Shown: piece by piece, positions 41,149-49,741 of the stretch | Layout of the letters: each line of letters starts with the position of its first letter | Numbering within the stretch: position 1 is the first letter of the stretch | From: Chitinophagaceae bacterium 26-R-25 | GTDB lineage: Bacteria > Bacteroidota > Bacteroidia > Chitinophagales > Chitinophagaceae | Assembly: GCA_029906195.1 (NCBI GenBank) | Contig: JARWSJ010000001.1 | Location: 2,604,001 to 2,668,000, forward strand | Length of the DNA: 64,000 nucleotides | Reading direction: 5' to 3' | The notes under the pieces: generated by a model | Seen by the model: the letters and a program-made list of their open reading frames with translations, nothing else | What the model was told of the DNA's origin: nothing | Database searches by the model: none | Translations under genes and position numbers: made by a program

Positions 41149-42888
41149 ATGGGAAATCTACAGATCAAAACGAATCCAAAACTCTATGATGCGGTAATTG
41201 TTGGATCGGGTGCCGGTGGCGGCATGGCAGCCTACATGCTTTCAAAAGCGGGCCTTAAAGTTTGCTTGATTGAAGCGGGCCCAATGTATGATCCTGCGAA
41301 GAATGTTACACAATTAAAAAATTCATGGGAGTCGCCAAGACGCGGTGCGTCAACAAAGTTTCGTCCCTTCGGCGATTTTGATGCATGCTATCACGGATGG
41401 GAAATTGATGGCGAACCTTACACTACTACAAAGGATACCGAATGGGATTGGTTCCGTGCGAGAATGATCGGCGGTCGCACCAATCACTGGGGAAGAATTT
41501 CATTACGCTTTGGTCCTAAAGATTTTAAGCGCAGAAGCATTGATGGCCTTGGAGAAGATTGGCCCATCTCCTACGATGATATCAGACCATACTACGATCG
41601 CGTTGATAAACTGATCGGCATTTTCGGTTCTAACGAAGGACTTGAAGATCATCCCGATGGTTTTTTTCTTCCGCCGCCCAAACCGAGACTGCATGAGCTG
41701 ATGCTAAAGAAAGGTGCAGCCAATGCAGGCGTTCCGGTTATTCCTTCGCGCCTCTCCATTCTTACAAAAAAAATAAATGATGAACGTGGCTCTTGCTTCT
41801 TCTGCAGCCAATGCGGAAGAGGTTGCCAGGTATACGGCGATTTCTCTTCGTCTTCGGTTTTAATAAAACCTGCAATGGCAACGGGCAATGTTGATGTACT
41901 TACCAACGCCATGGCCCGTGAAGTGTTGACGAATAAAGAAGGACTTGCAACAGGTGTTTCTTATGTAAACAAAGATGACCTGCAGGAATACCAGGTAAAT
42001 GGCAAAGTAGTGATACTTGCCGCGAGTGCGTGTGAGTCTGCAAGACTGCTACTCAACTCAAAATCGGCGAGACATGAAAATGGTCTTGCCAATTCCAGCA
42101 ATGTAGTTGGAAAATATTTGCACGATTCTACAGGTGCCTCCATGGGCGGCGTGGTGCCGCAGTTGCTTGGGCGCAAACGATACAACGAAGATGGCGTGGG
42201 CGGTGCGCACATTTATTCGCCATGGTGGCTTGATAATAAAAAACTTGATTTCCCTCGCGGTTATCATATTGAATATGGCGGTGGTATGCATATGCCGGGT
42301 TATGGTTTTACCAATGGCATTCAGTTCGTTAACGGAAAATTTGCAGTGAATGGACAGAAAAAACAAGCGGGCGGTTATGGCAAATCATTGAAAGAAGACT
42401 ACCGTTATTTCTATGGCGCGCAGGTACATATGGCAGGTCGCGGAGAAGCCATTTCATTTGAAAGTAATTATTGCGAAATAGATCCGGGCGTGGTGGACAA
42501 ATGGGGCATTCCCGTGCTGCGCTTTAATGTAAAATGGAGCGAGCATGAAATAAAACAGGCGAAGCACATGAAGGAAACCTTCCAGGAAATTCTACATCAA
42601 ATGGGTGCAGTTGTTACATATGGCGATGACTTCGGTGCGCATAATAATTACGGATTGGAAACGCCGGGGAAAATAATTCATGAAGCAGGCACCGTTCGCA
42701 TGGGTAATGATCCTAAGCGCTCAGCATTGAACAAATGGAGCCAGGCGCATGATTGCAAAAATGTATTTTGTGTGGACGGCGGACAATTTGTTTCGCAGGC
42801 AGATAAAAACATCACATGGACGATCCTTGCATTGTCGATGCGTACGTCGGAATACATTGTTGATCAATTGAAAAAACAAAACATTTAG
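41149..42888 (+). CDS. GMC-family FAD oxidoreductase with four-cysteine motif (paralog 3)
   Basis: The 579-residue protein has the FAD motif YDAVIVGSGAGGGMAAYML at 13-31, MIGGRTNHWGRISLRF, and a C-terminal HEAGTVRMG and GGQFVSQADKNITWTILALSMR in place of the usual NP-containing end. Cys216, Cys219, Cys222 and Cys226 include the C-x5-C-x3-C spacing plus one extra Cys, so a Fe-S cluster is likely. It differs clearly from the tandem pair on the other strand. It is the first gene of the plus-strand operon and is followed by its own small subunit. It has no signal peptide. Confidence 0.93.
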   Translation: MGNLQIKTNPKLYDAVIVGSGAGGGMAAYMLSKAGLKVCLIEAGPMYDPAKNVTQLKNSWESPRRGASTKFRPFGDFDACYHGWEIDGEPYTTTKDTEWDWFRARMIGGRTNHWGRISLRFGPKDFKRRSIDGLGEDWPISYDDIRPYYDRVDKLIGIFGSNEGLEDHPDGFFLPPPKPRLHELMLKKGAANAGVPVIPSRLSILTKKINDERGSCFFCSQCGRGCQVYGDFSSSSVLIKPAMATGNVDVLTNAMAREVLTNKEGLATGVSYVNKDDLQEYQVNGKVVILAASACESARLLLNSKSARHENGLANSSNVVGKYLHDSTGASMGGVVPQLLGRKRYNEDGVGGAHIYSPWWLDNKKLDFPRGYHIEYGGGMHMPGYGFTNGIQFVNGKFAVNGQKKQAGGYGKSLKEDYRYFYGAQVHMAGRGEAISFESNYCEIDPGVVDKWGIPVLRFNVKWSEHEIKQAKHMKETFQEILHQMGAVVTYGDDFGAHNNYGLETPGKIIHEAGTVRMGNDPKRSALNKWSQAHDCKNVFCVDGGQFVSQADKNITWTILALSMRTSEYIVDQLKKQNI

Positions 42889-42890
42889 TT

Positions 42891-42945
42891 AATTGAAAAT
42901 TGAAAGTTGAAAATTGAAAATGGTAGGGGCGAATCGCATTCGTCC
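42891..42945. repeat. Half-element: TTGAAAA arm joined to GTAGGGGCGAAT box
   Basis: Four heptamer units then TG and GTAGGGGCGAATCGCATTCG, the same junction as the right half of 8067-8178 read on the other strand. The second heptamer arm is missing. Confidence 0.75.
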
Positions 42946-42962
42946 TTCAAAAAATTCAATCT

Positions 42963-43628
42963 ATGGATAGAAGAAAGTCGATTAAAGCGATGGCTCTTAC
43001 AACGTTGTCTGCGGGATTCCTGGCAGAAGCCTGTAAACTATCTGACAAGAAACAAGACGAAGCAAAAGCTGAAGAGAAAAAGGCCGACGGTGGTTACGAC
43101 AGGCAACCTGAGGAAATGGAAAAGCTCAAGGCTATTGCTGCACAAACTTTTTTTACACCGGATGAAATGGCAACAATCACTATACTCGGTGACATTATCA
43201 TTCCGCGTGATGAAGTAAGCGGGAGTGCTTCTGATGCGAAAGTGCCTGAGTTCATTGAGTTTATTGTAAAGGACATGCCTGAACATCAGGTACCGATTCG
43301 TGGTGGCTTGCGCTGGCTCGATGTGCAGTGCATGAAACAGTTTGGCAAAGGCTTTAAAGATTGCGATGAGAAACAGCAATTCGAAATGATAGATCAAATC
43401 GCCTATCCGGAAACAGCAAAACCAACAATGAAACAGGGTGTAGCCTTCTTCAATAAATTTCGCGACCTTGTTGCCACTGGTTTTTTCACGTCTGAAATGG
43501 GCGTGAAAGACATCGGCTACTCAGGCAACAAACCCAATCAATGGAACGGCGTGCCGGATGATGTGCTGAAGCAACATGGCTTGGCGTATAGTGAGAAGGA
43601 ATTGAAGGAATGTGTTAGTTTTTCTTAA
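42963..43628 (+). CDS. Gluconate 2-dehydrogenase subunit 3-type small subunit, lipoprotein with RR leader
   Basis: The 221-residue protein begins MDRRKSIKAMALTTLSAGFLAEAC, a twin-arginine-like signal with lipobox AEAC. The family region is FFTPDEMATITILGDIIIPRDEVSGSASDAKVPEFIEFIVKD, then RGGLRWLDVQCMKQFGKGF and FFNKFRDLVATGFFTSEMGVKDIGYSGNKPNQWNGVPDDVLKQHG. It would bind and export the GMC protein encoded 74 bp upstream. The C-terminal GYSGN-x-P and WNG are conserved in small subunits of sugar 3-dehydrogenases. Confidence 0.92.
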   Translation: MDRRKSIKAMALTTLSAGFLAEACKLSDKKQDEAKAEEKKADGGYDRQPEEMEKLKAIAAQTFFTPDEMATITILGDIIIPRDEVSGSASDAKVPEFIEFIVKDMPEHQVPIRGGLRWLDVQCMKQFGKGFKDCDEKQQFEMIDQIAYPETAKPTMKQGVAFFNKFRDLVATGFFTSEMGVKDIGYSGNKPNQWNGVPDDVLKQHGLAYSEKELKECVSFS

Positions 43629-43677
43629 TTAAGAATTCAATAGTGCTTAGTTAACCTGTTAAAAAAATCAAGGCATG

Positions 43678-43776
43678 CTGCTTGTCATCCCGACGAAGGA
43701 GGGATCTGGGTTTAACACAGGCAACACGCTGCGAAAATAGGCACTCAGATCCCTCCTTCGTCGGGATGACAAGCAG
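43678..43776. repeat. Perfect inverted repeat, CATCCCGACGAAGGAGGG type
   Basis: Arms 43678-43708 and 43746-43776 are perfectly complementary over 31 bp around a 37-bp centre. The sequence is unrelated to the heptamer families. It lies between two same-strand genes, where as RNA it would be a very stable stem. Confidence 0.88.
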
Positions 43777-43829
43777 TCTTTCGTTACTGATTGTAAACAC
43801 ACTGTAATTGAAAAACTATAGCGAACATC

Positions 43830-43867
43830 TAACAACTCAAAACTTATAACTCACAACTTATAACTCA
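43830..43867. repeat. Solo heptamer arm, ACTTATA/ACTCACA type
   Basis: Tandem 7-bp units ending at the start codon of the next gene. A related arm in opposite orientation is in 53306-53376. Confidence 0.6.
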
Positions 43868-43868
43868 A

Positions 43869-45023
43869 ATGAAAAAACTCAGAATGGGCATGATCGGCGG
43901 AGGACCAGGAGCCTTTATTGGCGCGGTTCACCGCATAGCGGCAAATATGGATGGACAAATTGAACTGGTTTGCGGAGCGTTTAGCAGTGATGCTGCAAAA
44001 TCAAAACAGGCGGGTGAAGAATTATTTCTCGCACCGGAAAGAGTGTATGGTTCTTACAAGGAAATGATCGAGAAAGAAAAGCAACTTCCGGAAGATGTGA
44101 GAATGCAGATCGTGAGCATTGTAACACCCAACCACGTGCATTTCGAACCTTCGAAAATGGCGCTGGAAAATGGTTTCCACGTCATTCTCGATAAGCCAAT
44201 GACCTTCACGCTCGATGAAGCCAAAGCGTTGCAACAGGTAGTTGAAAAAACAGGAAAAGTATTTTGTCTTACACACACTTACACCGGCTACCCGATGGTA
44301 AAGCAGGCAAAGCAAATGGTGAAAAGTGGTGTGCTGGGTAAGATCAGAAAAATATATGTGGAGTATCCGCAGGGTTGGTTGAGCACTTTTTTAGAAGGCA
44401 GCGATTCTAAACAGGCATCATGGCGCACTGACCCCAAACGCAGCGGCATTGCAGGTTGTATGGGTGATATTGGTACACATGCTTTCAATATGGCTGAGTA
44501 TGTGAGTGGTTTGAAAACGACAAAAATTTGTGCAGACTTAAACATAGTTGTAGAAGGCAGACAATTAGATGATGATGGTGCCGTGTTATTAAAATTTGAC
44601 AACGGAGCAACGGGTGTTTTATTTGCCTCACAAATAGCAGCTGGTGAAGAGAACAATGTGAAAGTAAGAGTATACGGAGAAAAAGGTGGCGTGGAATGGC
44701 AACAGCAAGATGCAAATACTTTGATGGTAAAATGGTTGGACAAACCTGCTGAGATCTATCGTACGGGTACTGGTTATGTAAACTCATATGCATCGCACAA
44801 TAGCCGCACACCTGCTGGACACCCCGAAGGATACCTCGAAGCATTTGCAAATCTTTATCGCAACTTTGCTTTAACCGTTCGTGCAAAAGAAAACGGCGAA
44901 ACGCCAAAGGCTGAGTGGCTCGACTTTCCCGGCATTGAAGATGGCCTCCGCGGAATGGCGTTCATAGAGAACGTGGTTAAGAGCGGGAAGAGCGAGCAGA
45001 AGTGGACAACGTTCGATATCTAA
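43869..45023 (+). CDS. Gfo/Idh/MocA-family oxidoreductase, cytoplasmic
   Basis: The 384-residue protein has an N-terminal NAD(P) fold with RMGMIGGGPGAFIGAVHRIAA (glycine-rich loop) and the catalytic lysine motif as DKPMTF (usual form EKP). The C-terminal domain has WRTDPKRSGIAGCMGDIGTHAFNMAEYVSGL, with the GDxGxH active-site pattern. It has no signal peptide. In sugar pathways of this type such enzymes oxidise or reduce the C3 hydroxyl/keto group or an inositol. It is the third gene of the plus-strand operon and precedes a TIM-barrel isomerase. Confidence 0.93.
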   Translation: MKKLRMGMIGGGPGAFIGAVHRIAANMDGQIELVCGAFSSDAAKSKQAGEELFLAPERVYGSYKEMIEKEKQLPEDVRMQIVSIVTPNHVHFEPSKMALENGFHVILDKPMTFTLDEAKALQQVVEKTGKVFCLTHTYTGYPMVKQAKQMVKSGVLGKIRKIYVEYPQGWLSTFLEGSDSKQASWRTDPKRSGIAGCMGDIGTHAFNMAEYVSGLKTTKICADLNIVVEGRQLDDDGAVLLKFDNGATGVLFASQIAAGEENNVKVRVYGEKGGVEWQQQDANTLMVKWLDKPAEIYRTGTGYVNSYASHNSRTPAGHPEGYLEAFANLYRNFALTVRAKENGETPKAEWLDFPGIEDGLRGMAFIENVVKSGKSEQKWTTFDI

Positions 45024-45104
45024 AATCAAAATTCAAAAGTAAAAATTCAAAAATGATCTCCGATTATTGAGACTTTTTTACTTTTTACTTTTCACTTTTT
45101 ACTT
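45023..45104. repeat. Heptamer palindrome, TTCAAAA/GTAAAAA type
   Basis: Four units in the left arm then ATG, with a centre CTCCGATTATTGAGAC related to that at 3576-3590, and a TTTTTAC right arm. It starts at the stop codon of the upstream gene. Confidence 0.8.
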
Positions 45105-45119
45105 AATAACATTTTCCTC

Positions 45120-46172
45120 ATGACTACTCTCAAAGGACCCGGCATATTCCTCGCACAATTCATGGGCGATCAGCCTCCTTTTAATAATCTGAAATCTATT
45201 TGCCTCTGGGCCGAATCACTTGGCTTTAAAGGCGTTCAAATCCCTACATGGGACCCACGTTGCATTGACCTTCAAAAAGCAGCGGAAAGTAAAACATATG
45301 CCGACGAGATCAAAGGCATAGTGAATGAATGTGGCCTGGAAATCACAGAGCTTTCTACGCATTTGCAAGGACAACTGGTTGCAGTACATCCAGCTTACGA
45401 TACAATGTTTGACGGCTTCGCTCCTGCTGAAGTCCATGGCAATGCTAAAGCCAGAACAGAATGGGCGGTGCAACAATTAAAATATGCAGCAAAGGCTTCG
45501 CAAAATCTAGGATTGAATGCTCATGCCACATTCAGCGGTGCATTGTTGTGGCACACTGTGTATCCGTGGCCGCAGCGCCCAGCTGGCCTTGTTGAAACAG
45601 GCTTTACCGAATTAGCGAAAAGGTGGCTTCCGATACTGAACGTTTTTGACGAACACGGTGTGGATGTTTGTTACGAAATCCATCCGGGTGAAGATTTACA
45701 CGATGGTGTGAGCTATGAAATGTTCCTCGAAAAAGTGAACAATCACGCAAGGGCCTGCCTGTTGTATGATCCATCGCATTTTGTATTGCAGTGTCTCGAC
45801 TATCTTTCTTACATCGACATTTATCATGAACGTATAAAGATGTTTCACGTAAAGGATGCCGAGTTCAATCCAACTGGCAGACAAGGTGTGTACGGCGGTT
45901 ACCAAAGCTGGATAGACCGTGCGGGACGCTTCCGTTCTTTGGGAGATGGCCAGGTTGATTTCAAATCTGTGTTCAGTAAAATGGCGCAATATGATTTCAA
46001 AGGCTGGGCGGTGTTGGAATGGGAATGCTGCCTGAAACACCCTGAAGATGGAGCGAAAGAAGGCGCTGTGTTTATTAAAGATCACATCATCCGCGTAACT
46101 GAAAAAGCGTTTGATGATTTCGCGGGAACAGGTGCTGACGAAAAGACTAACAGGGCGATACTGGGAATTTAA
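45120..46172 (+). CDS. Sugar phosphate isomerase/epimerase-type TIM barrel, cytoplasmic
   Basis: The 350-residue protein shows the AP endonuclease 2-like fold: LAQFMGDQPPFNNLKSICLWAESLGFKGVQIPTWD, then the metal ligands in VCYEIHPGEDLHDG (Glu), CLLYDPSHFVLQ (Asp, His), KMFHVKDAEF and VLEWECC (Glu). Members with this PTWD opening accompany Gfo/Idh dehydrogenases in 3-keto-sugar and inositol loci. It is predicted cytoplasmic, unlike the two Tat-type relatives in the opposite operon. It probably isomerises or cleaves the product of the preceding dehydrogenase. Confidence 0.9.
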   Translation: MTTLKGPGIFLAQFMGDQPPFNNLKSICLWAESLGFKGVQIPTWDPRCIDLQKAAESKTYADEIKGIVNECGLEITELSTHLQGQLVAVHPAYDTMFDGFAPAEVHGNAKARTEWAVQQLKYAAKASQNLGLNAHATFSGALLWHTVYPWPQRPAGLVETGFTELAKRWLPILNVFDEHGVDVCYEIHPGEDLHDGVSYEMFLEKVNNHARACLLYDPSHFVLQCLDYLSYIDIYHERIKMFHVKDAEFNPTGRQGVYGGYQSWIDRAGRFRSLGDGQVDFKSVFSKMAQYDFKGWAVLEWECCLKHPEDGAKEGAVFIKDHIIRVTEKAFDDFAGTGADEKTNRAILGI

Positions 46173-46185
46173 AGACCCAAATAAA

Positions 46186-46278
46186 CCACTAAGACACTAA
46201 GAACACTAAGCCTCACTAAGGACACTCTAAAGTGTAGCGACGCTTAGTGAAACTTAGTGCCCTTAGTGCCTCAGTGGT
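46186..46278. repeat. CACTAAG-type palindrome
   Basis: The left arm is CCACTAAG, ACACTAAG, AACACTAAG and CCTCACTAAG words; the right arm is their imperfect complement. Confidence 0.8.
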
Positions 46279-46342
46279 AAAGATTCGAGACTAGCCTTTC
46301 AAGGAATAGCAAAACACAACAAACCATTTTAAAACATAGAAT

Positions 46343-47065
46343 ATGAAAAAACTCTGGCTTACCGCAATCTTGCTCCCTGGCTTTTTTGCGTGGAAAACAG
46401 CAACAAAAAACAATATCGAAAAACATTCAAAGAATCGTTCTAATGATGGATGGATCACCTTGTTCAATGGAAAAGATTTGAGCAAATGGCACAGCTACGG
46501 TAAATCGAATGTCGCAGGTGCTTGGAAAATAGAAAACGGCGCCATTCATCTGGATGCAAAAAGCAAAAAAGAAGGTGAAGGTGGTGACCTTGTAACGAAT
46601 GAAGAATTCGACAATTTTGATTTGAAACTGGAGTGGAAAATTTCGCCTAAAGGAAACAGCGGCGTTATCTTCTTCATTCACGAAGACACTGCTCAATACC
46701 ACCAAACATATTCAACAGGAGCAGAAATGCAGGTGGTAGATAACGAGGGGCATCCGGATGGACATATCATGAAACACAAAGCCGGAGATCTGTATGATCT
46801 TATTTCATGTTCAAAAGAAGCACAAAAGCCGGTAGGTGAATGGAACGCGGTTGAAATCAAGTCTTTGAACGGCAAACTTGATCTTTACCTGAATGGTGTA
46901 AATGTTGTGTCTACTACTATGTGGGATGATAACTGGAAGCAACTTATTGCGAACAGTAAATTCAAAACCTGGCCAAACTGGGGCACTTACAAGAAAGGAA
47001 AAATTTCTTTACAAGACCACGGTGATGATGTGTGGTACAGGAATATAAAAATTCGAAAACTATAG
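46343..47065 (+). CDS. DUF1080 / 3-keto-disaccharide hydrolase family protein
   Basis: The 240-residue protein has a hydrophobic N-terminus (MKKLWLTAILLPGFFAW), likely a signal peptide. The concanavalin-like fold of DUF1080 is clear: WITLFNGKDLSKWHSYGKSN, WKIENGAIHLD, GGDLVTNEEFDNFDLKLEWKISPKGNSGVIFFIHED, TGAEMQVVDNEGH, GDLYDLI, GEWNAVEIKSLNGKLDLYLNGVNV, ISLQDHGDDVWYRNIKIRKL. Members act on 3-keto-glycosides, hydrolysing or eliminating after C3 oxidation. It is the last gene of the plus-strand operon and faces a paralog on the other strand. Confidence 0.93.
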   Translation: MKKLWLTAILLPGFFAWKTATKNNIEKHSKNRSNDGWITLFNGKDLSKWHSYGKSNVAGAWKIENGAIHLDAKSKKEGEGGDLVTNEEFDNFDLKLEWKISPKGNSGVIFFIHEDTAQYHQTYSTGAEMQVVDNEGHPDGHIMKHKAGDLYDLISCSKEAQKPVGEWNAVEIKSLNGKLDLYLNGVNVVSTTMWDDNWKQLIANSKFKTWPNWGTYKKGKISLQDHGDDVWYRNIKIRKL

Positions 47066-47069
47066 CTGC

Positions 47070-47157
47070 AATTCAAAAGTAAAAATTAAAAAGTCAAAAG
47101 TCCGGAGTGCATCTAGCCTTCTTACTTTTGACTTTTTAATTTATACTTTTTTACTTT
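47070..47157. repeat. Heptamer palindrome, GTCAAAA/GTAAAAA type
   Basis: The left-arm units are TTCAAAA, GTAAAAA, TTAAAAA and GTCAAAA. A centre of about 20 bp with CGGAGTGC is followed by the right arm, which runs to the stop of the facing gene. It lies between convergent DUF1080 genes. Confidence 0.8.
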
Positions 47158-47934
47158 CTACAAGGGTCTCACCCAAATATTCCTATAGCTAATCGGTTCG
47201 CTCGGATCACCATGATCTTGCAATTTAATCGGGCATGGGCCATGCTTATGATAAGCCGGTTGCCCTATCCACGCAGTCTCGCCTTTCAATTCGAAATTAT
47301 TTTGCAACAATACGCCATTTTGGAAAACGGTAACGCGTGCAGCACTCTTCAAAGAGCCGTCGTCATTAAAGCGTGGGGCGGTCCAGATAACATCATAGGT
47401 TTGCCATTCGCCTGGTTTCTTACACGCATTTGCTAACGGGATTGCCTGTTTGTAAATGCTGCCTGTTTGCCCGTTCACATACGTTTTGTTGTTGTAACAA
47501 TCCAGCACCTGTAACTCATATCCGGCATCTCCTTTTCCGGTTGAAGCAAGAAACACCCCACTGTTACCACGAGCCTGGTTGCTACCTGTAATAGTTTCAG
47601 GTATGCGCCATTCAAGGTGTAATTGATAGTCTGTAAAAGTTTGCTTTGTTTGTATGTTGCCGGTTCCTTTTTTAACGGTAACGGCACCTTTTCCCACTGT
47701 CCATTGTGCGGCACTGCCATCTTTCACACTCTCCCAGCTATCAAGATTTTTTCCATCAAATAAAACGATAGCATCAGAAGGTGCGTCAGCAAAGGCTTTC
47801 CCCGGTGTAACCAATTTTGGTTCCGGTTGCCAGATCTCGGTTTCGGCCGCCCTTTCTGCATCAGTTTTTTGTTTTTCTTGTGCCATAGCCATTGTAGTTA
47901 TGAATAGGCTTGCGGTTAAAAGATAAGCTTTCAT
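47158..47934 (-). CDS. DUF1080 / 3-keto-disaccharide hydrolase family protein, second copy
   Basis: The 258-residue protein starts at MKAYLLTASLFITTMAMAQ, a signal peptide. The extension to 48036 crosses a repeat arm and is rejected. Same fold as the facing gene: AIVLFDGKNLDSWESVKDGSAAQW, GAVTVKKGTGNIQTKQTFTDYQLHLEWRIP, RGNSGVFLAS, GYELQVLDCYNNKTYVNGQTGSIYKQ, GEWQTYDVIWTAPRF, IKLQDHGDPSEPISYRNIWVRPL. This belongs to the longer, NGQTGSIYKQ-containing branch. It is periplasmic and lies just downstream of an exported Gfo/Idh gene on the same strand. Confidence 0.93.
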   Translation of the reverse strand: MKAYLLTASLFITTMAMAQEKQKTDAERAAETEIWQPEPKLVTPGKAFADAPSDAIVLFDGKNLDSWESVKDGSAAQWTVGKGAVTVKKGTGNIQTKQTFTDYQLHLEWRIPETITGSNQARGNSGVFLASTGKGDAGYELQVLDCYNNKTYVNGQTGSIYKQAIPLANACKKPGEWQTYDVIWTAPRFNDDGSLKSAARVTVFQNGVLLQNNFELKGETAWIGQPAYHKHGPCPIKLQDHGDPSEPISYRNIWVRPL

Positions 47935-47968
47935 TGTATGATTTGAAATTTGTGATTTTAAATGGATA

Positions 47969-48012
47969 GCACACTGATGACACAGATTTGACTGATTTTC
48001 ACTGATCTTTTG
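47969..48012. repeat. Solo ATCCGTG/ACTGATGACACAGAT-type arm
   Basis: Same orientation and word structure as the left arm of 100-224, with no second arm found. Confidence 0.6.
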
Positions 48013-48061
48013 ATGAACAGAAAAAGTAGTATCCATCCCTCTTGCATGCTACACAGAAATC

Positions 48062-48094
48062 ATTTTTACTTTTTAATTTTTACTTTTTAATTCT
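48062..48094. repeat. Solo heptamer arm, TTTTTAC/TTTTTAA type
   Basis: Four 7-bp units immediately before the stop of the Gfo/Idh gene, with no complementary arm. Confidence 0.6.
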
Positions 48095-48097
48095 CCA

Positions 48098-49420
48098 CTA
48101 CACTTTAGGCAGCTTATATCCATTATGATATTCCGCGGTCAACAACTTATTCGCCGCCTTATCATCATTGAAATCGCGTTTAACATCATCCCAGTAAATT
48201 TTCTTTCCGGTGCGGAACGATATGTTTCCCATCTGGCAAACGGTGGCGACATGCGCTCCGTCTTGTATCGGACAATGCAGGTCTTCCATTTTTCTGCTTT
48301 TCACCACGTCAATAAAGTTTTGCGCATGCAGCGTCAATCCATCGTCTTCACGTTTTTGCCTTGCCACGGCCTCCATTTTTTCCTTACCGTTTATCTTCTC
48401 CGGAATCACTTCCCATCCACCCCTATCTACCACAAGCGTGCCATTATTCCCAATAAAAGCCACGCCGTGGTCGCGGCTGTAAGGCCCGTCGTTTATACCG
48501 GTTGCGTGTTCCCAGAGCATGTTGAACCCGTTGAATTCATACACCGTTGTTAATGTATCCGGTGTTTCTTCCGCATCATCAGGATAAGCGAATTTACCAC
48601 CGCTTGCTACGATGCTCTTTGGCGTATTTGCTTTCATGCCCAGCAGAGCGTAATCGATCATGTGTACACCCCAGTCTGTCATCAAACCTCCCGCGTAATC
48701 CCAGTACCAGCGGAAGTTAAAATGGAAACGATTGGGATTGAAAGGCCGTTTTGTTGCAGGACCAAGCCACATGTCATAATCCACGCCTGCCGGTACAGGT
48801 GCGTCTGGCTGCACAGGTATCGATTTCATCCATCCCTGGTAGGCCCATGCCTTTACAAGCCGTACCTGGCCAAGGTTTCCGGAGTGCACAAAACTCATTG
48901 CATCCTGGTAATGCTTGTTGCTTCGCTGCCACTGCCCTACCTGTACCACGCGATTGTATTTTTGCTGGGCAGCCACCATTGTACTGCATTCTATAATGGA
49001 ATTACCTGCCGGTTTCTCGCAATACACATCCTTCCCCGCCGCACATGCGTCATGCATAATCAGGCAGTGCCAGTGATCAGGCGTGCCTATTACGACCACG
49101 TCAACATCTTTGTTATCGAGCAATTTCCTATAATCACTGTAGGTTGCTACTTTCATACCTTTTTGTGCGAGTTCAGCCGCCCGTTTGTCCAACACACTTT
49201 TATCCACATCACACAATGCAACACATTGCACTTCGGGAATTTTCAGCAACGCTGTAAGATCTGCCCAACCCATTCCGTTGATGCCGATAGCACCTACATT
49301 AATTTTTGCATTGGGAGAAATAGCTTTTTTTCTTGCAAGAAGGTCTAGAGGCAAAGCGGCTGCAAGCCCCGCACCTGCTAAATAAAGCGAGGATGAGTGT
49401 AGAAAAGTCCGTCTTTTCAT
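48098..49420 (-). CDS. Exported Gfo/Idh/MocA-family oxidoreductase
   Basis: The 440-residue protein has a twin-arginine-type signal, MKRRTFLHSSSLYLAGAGLAAALPLDLLARKK. The Rossmann domain (INVGAIGINGMGWADLTALLKIPEVQCVALCDVD) and catalytic DVYCEKPAGNS motif are intact, followed by GLMTDWGVHMIDYALLGM (active-site His). The length of 440 fits exported members such as glucose-fructose oxidoreductase relatives and GH109-like proteins, which fold around a bound nucleotide before Tat export. It pairs with the DUF1080 gene 163 bp downstream. Confidence 0.93.
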   Translation of the reverse strand: MKRRTFLHSSSLYLAGAGLAAALPLDLLARKKAISPNAKINVGAIGINGMGWADLTALLKIPEVQCVALCDVDKSVLDKRAAELAQKGMKVATYSDYRKLLDNKDVDVVVIGTPDHWHCLIMHDACAAGKDVYCEKPAGNSIIECSTMVAAQQKYNRVVQVGQWQRSNKHYQDAMSFVHSGNLGQVRLVKAWAYQGWMKSIPVQPDAPVPAGVDYDMWLGPATKRPFNPNRFHFNFRWYWDYAGGLMTDWGVHMIDYALLGMKANTPKSIVASGGKFAYPDDAEETPDTLTTVYEFNGFNMLWEHATGINDGPYSRDHGVAFIGNNGTLVVDRGGWEVIPEKINGKEKMEAVARQKREDDGLTLHAQNFIDVVKSRKMEDLHCPIQDGAHVATVCQMGNISFRTGKKIYWDDVKRDFNDDKAANKLLTAEYHNGYKLPKV

Positions 49421-49480
49421 ATTGGCAATTTTAGAATCAATGGTTGAGGGAAATTATTTGACTTTAGAAGTAAATATAAG

Positions 49481-49618
49481 AATTGAAAATTGAAAGTTGA
49501 AAATTGAAAATGCTTTTGGGCTCACGTTTGTTTAGAGCAATTGGACATTCGTTGGTAATAAAGAACAAATGTTAAAATGTTTCCCCGGCCCTCACTTTCA
49601 ACTTTCAATTTTCAATTA
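49481..49618. repeat. Heptamer palindrome, TTGAAAA type
   Basis: Four units per arm (unit 2 TTGAAAG), inner box AATGCTTTT at 49509-49517, and an 80-bp variable centre. The rest of the 320-bp divergent space shows nothing I can name. Confidence 0.85.
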
Positions 49619-49741
49619 ACACTCATAACCTCTCTGCTACGTCTTTATCACTACACCTAAGACACTTTTTTTCGAGCGGCGGTGATTGATTTTATTATTT
49701 CTGTAAATTCATTCTTTCTATTATCTCAAAAACAACCAATA

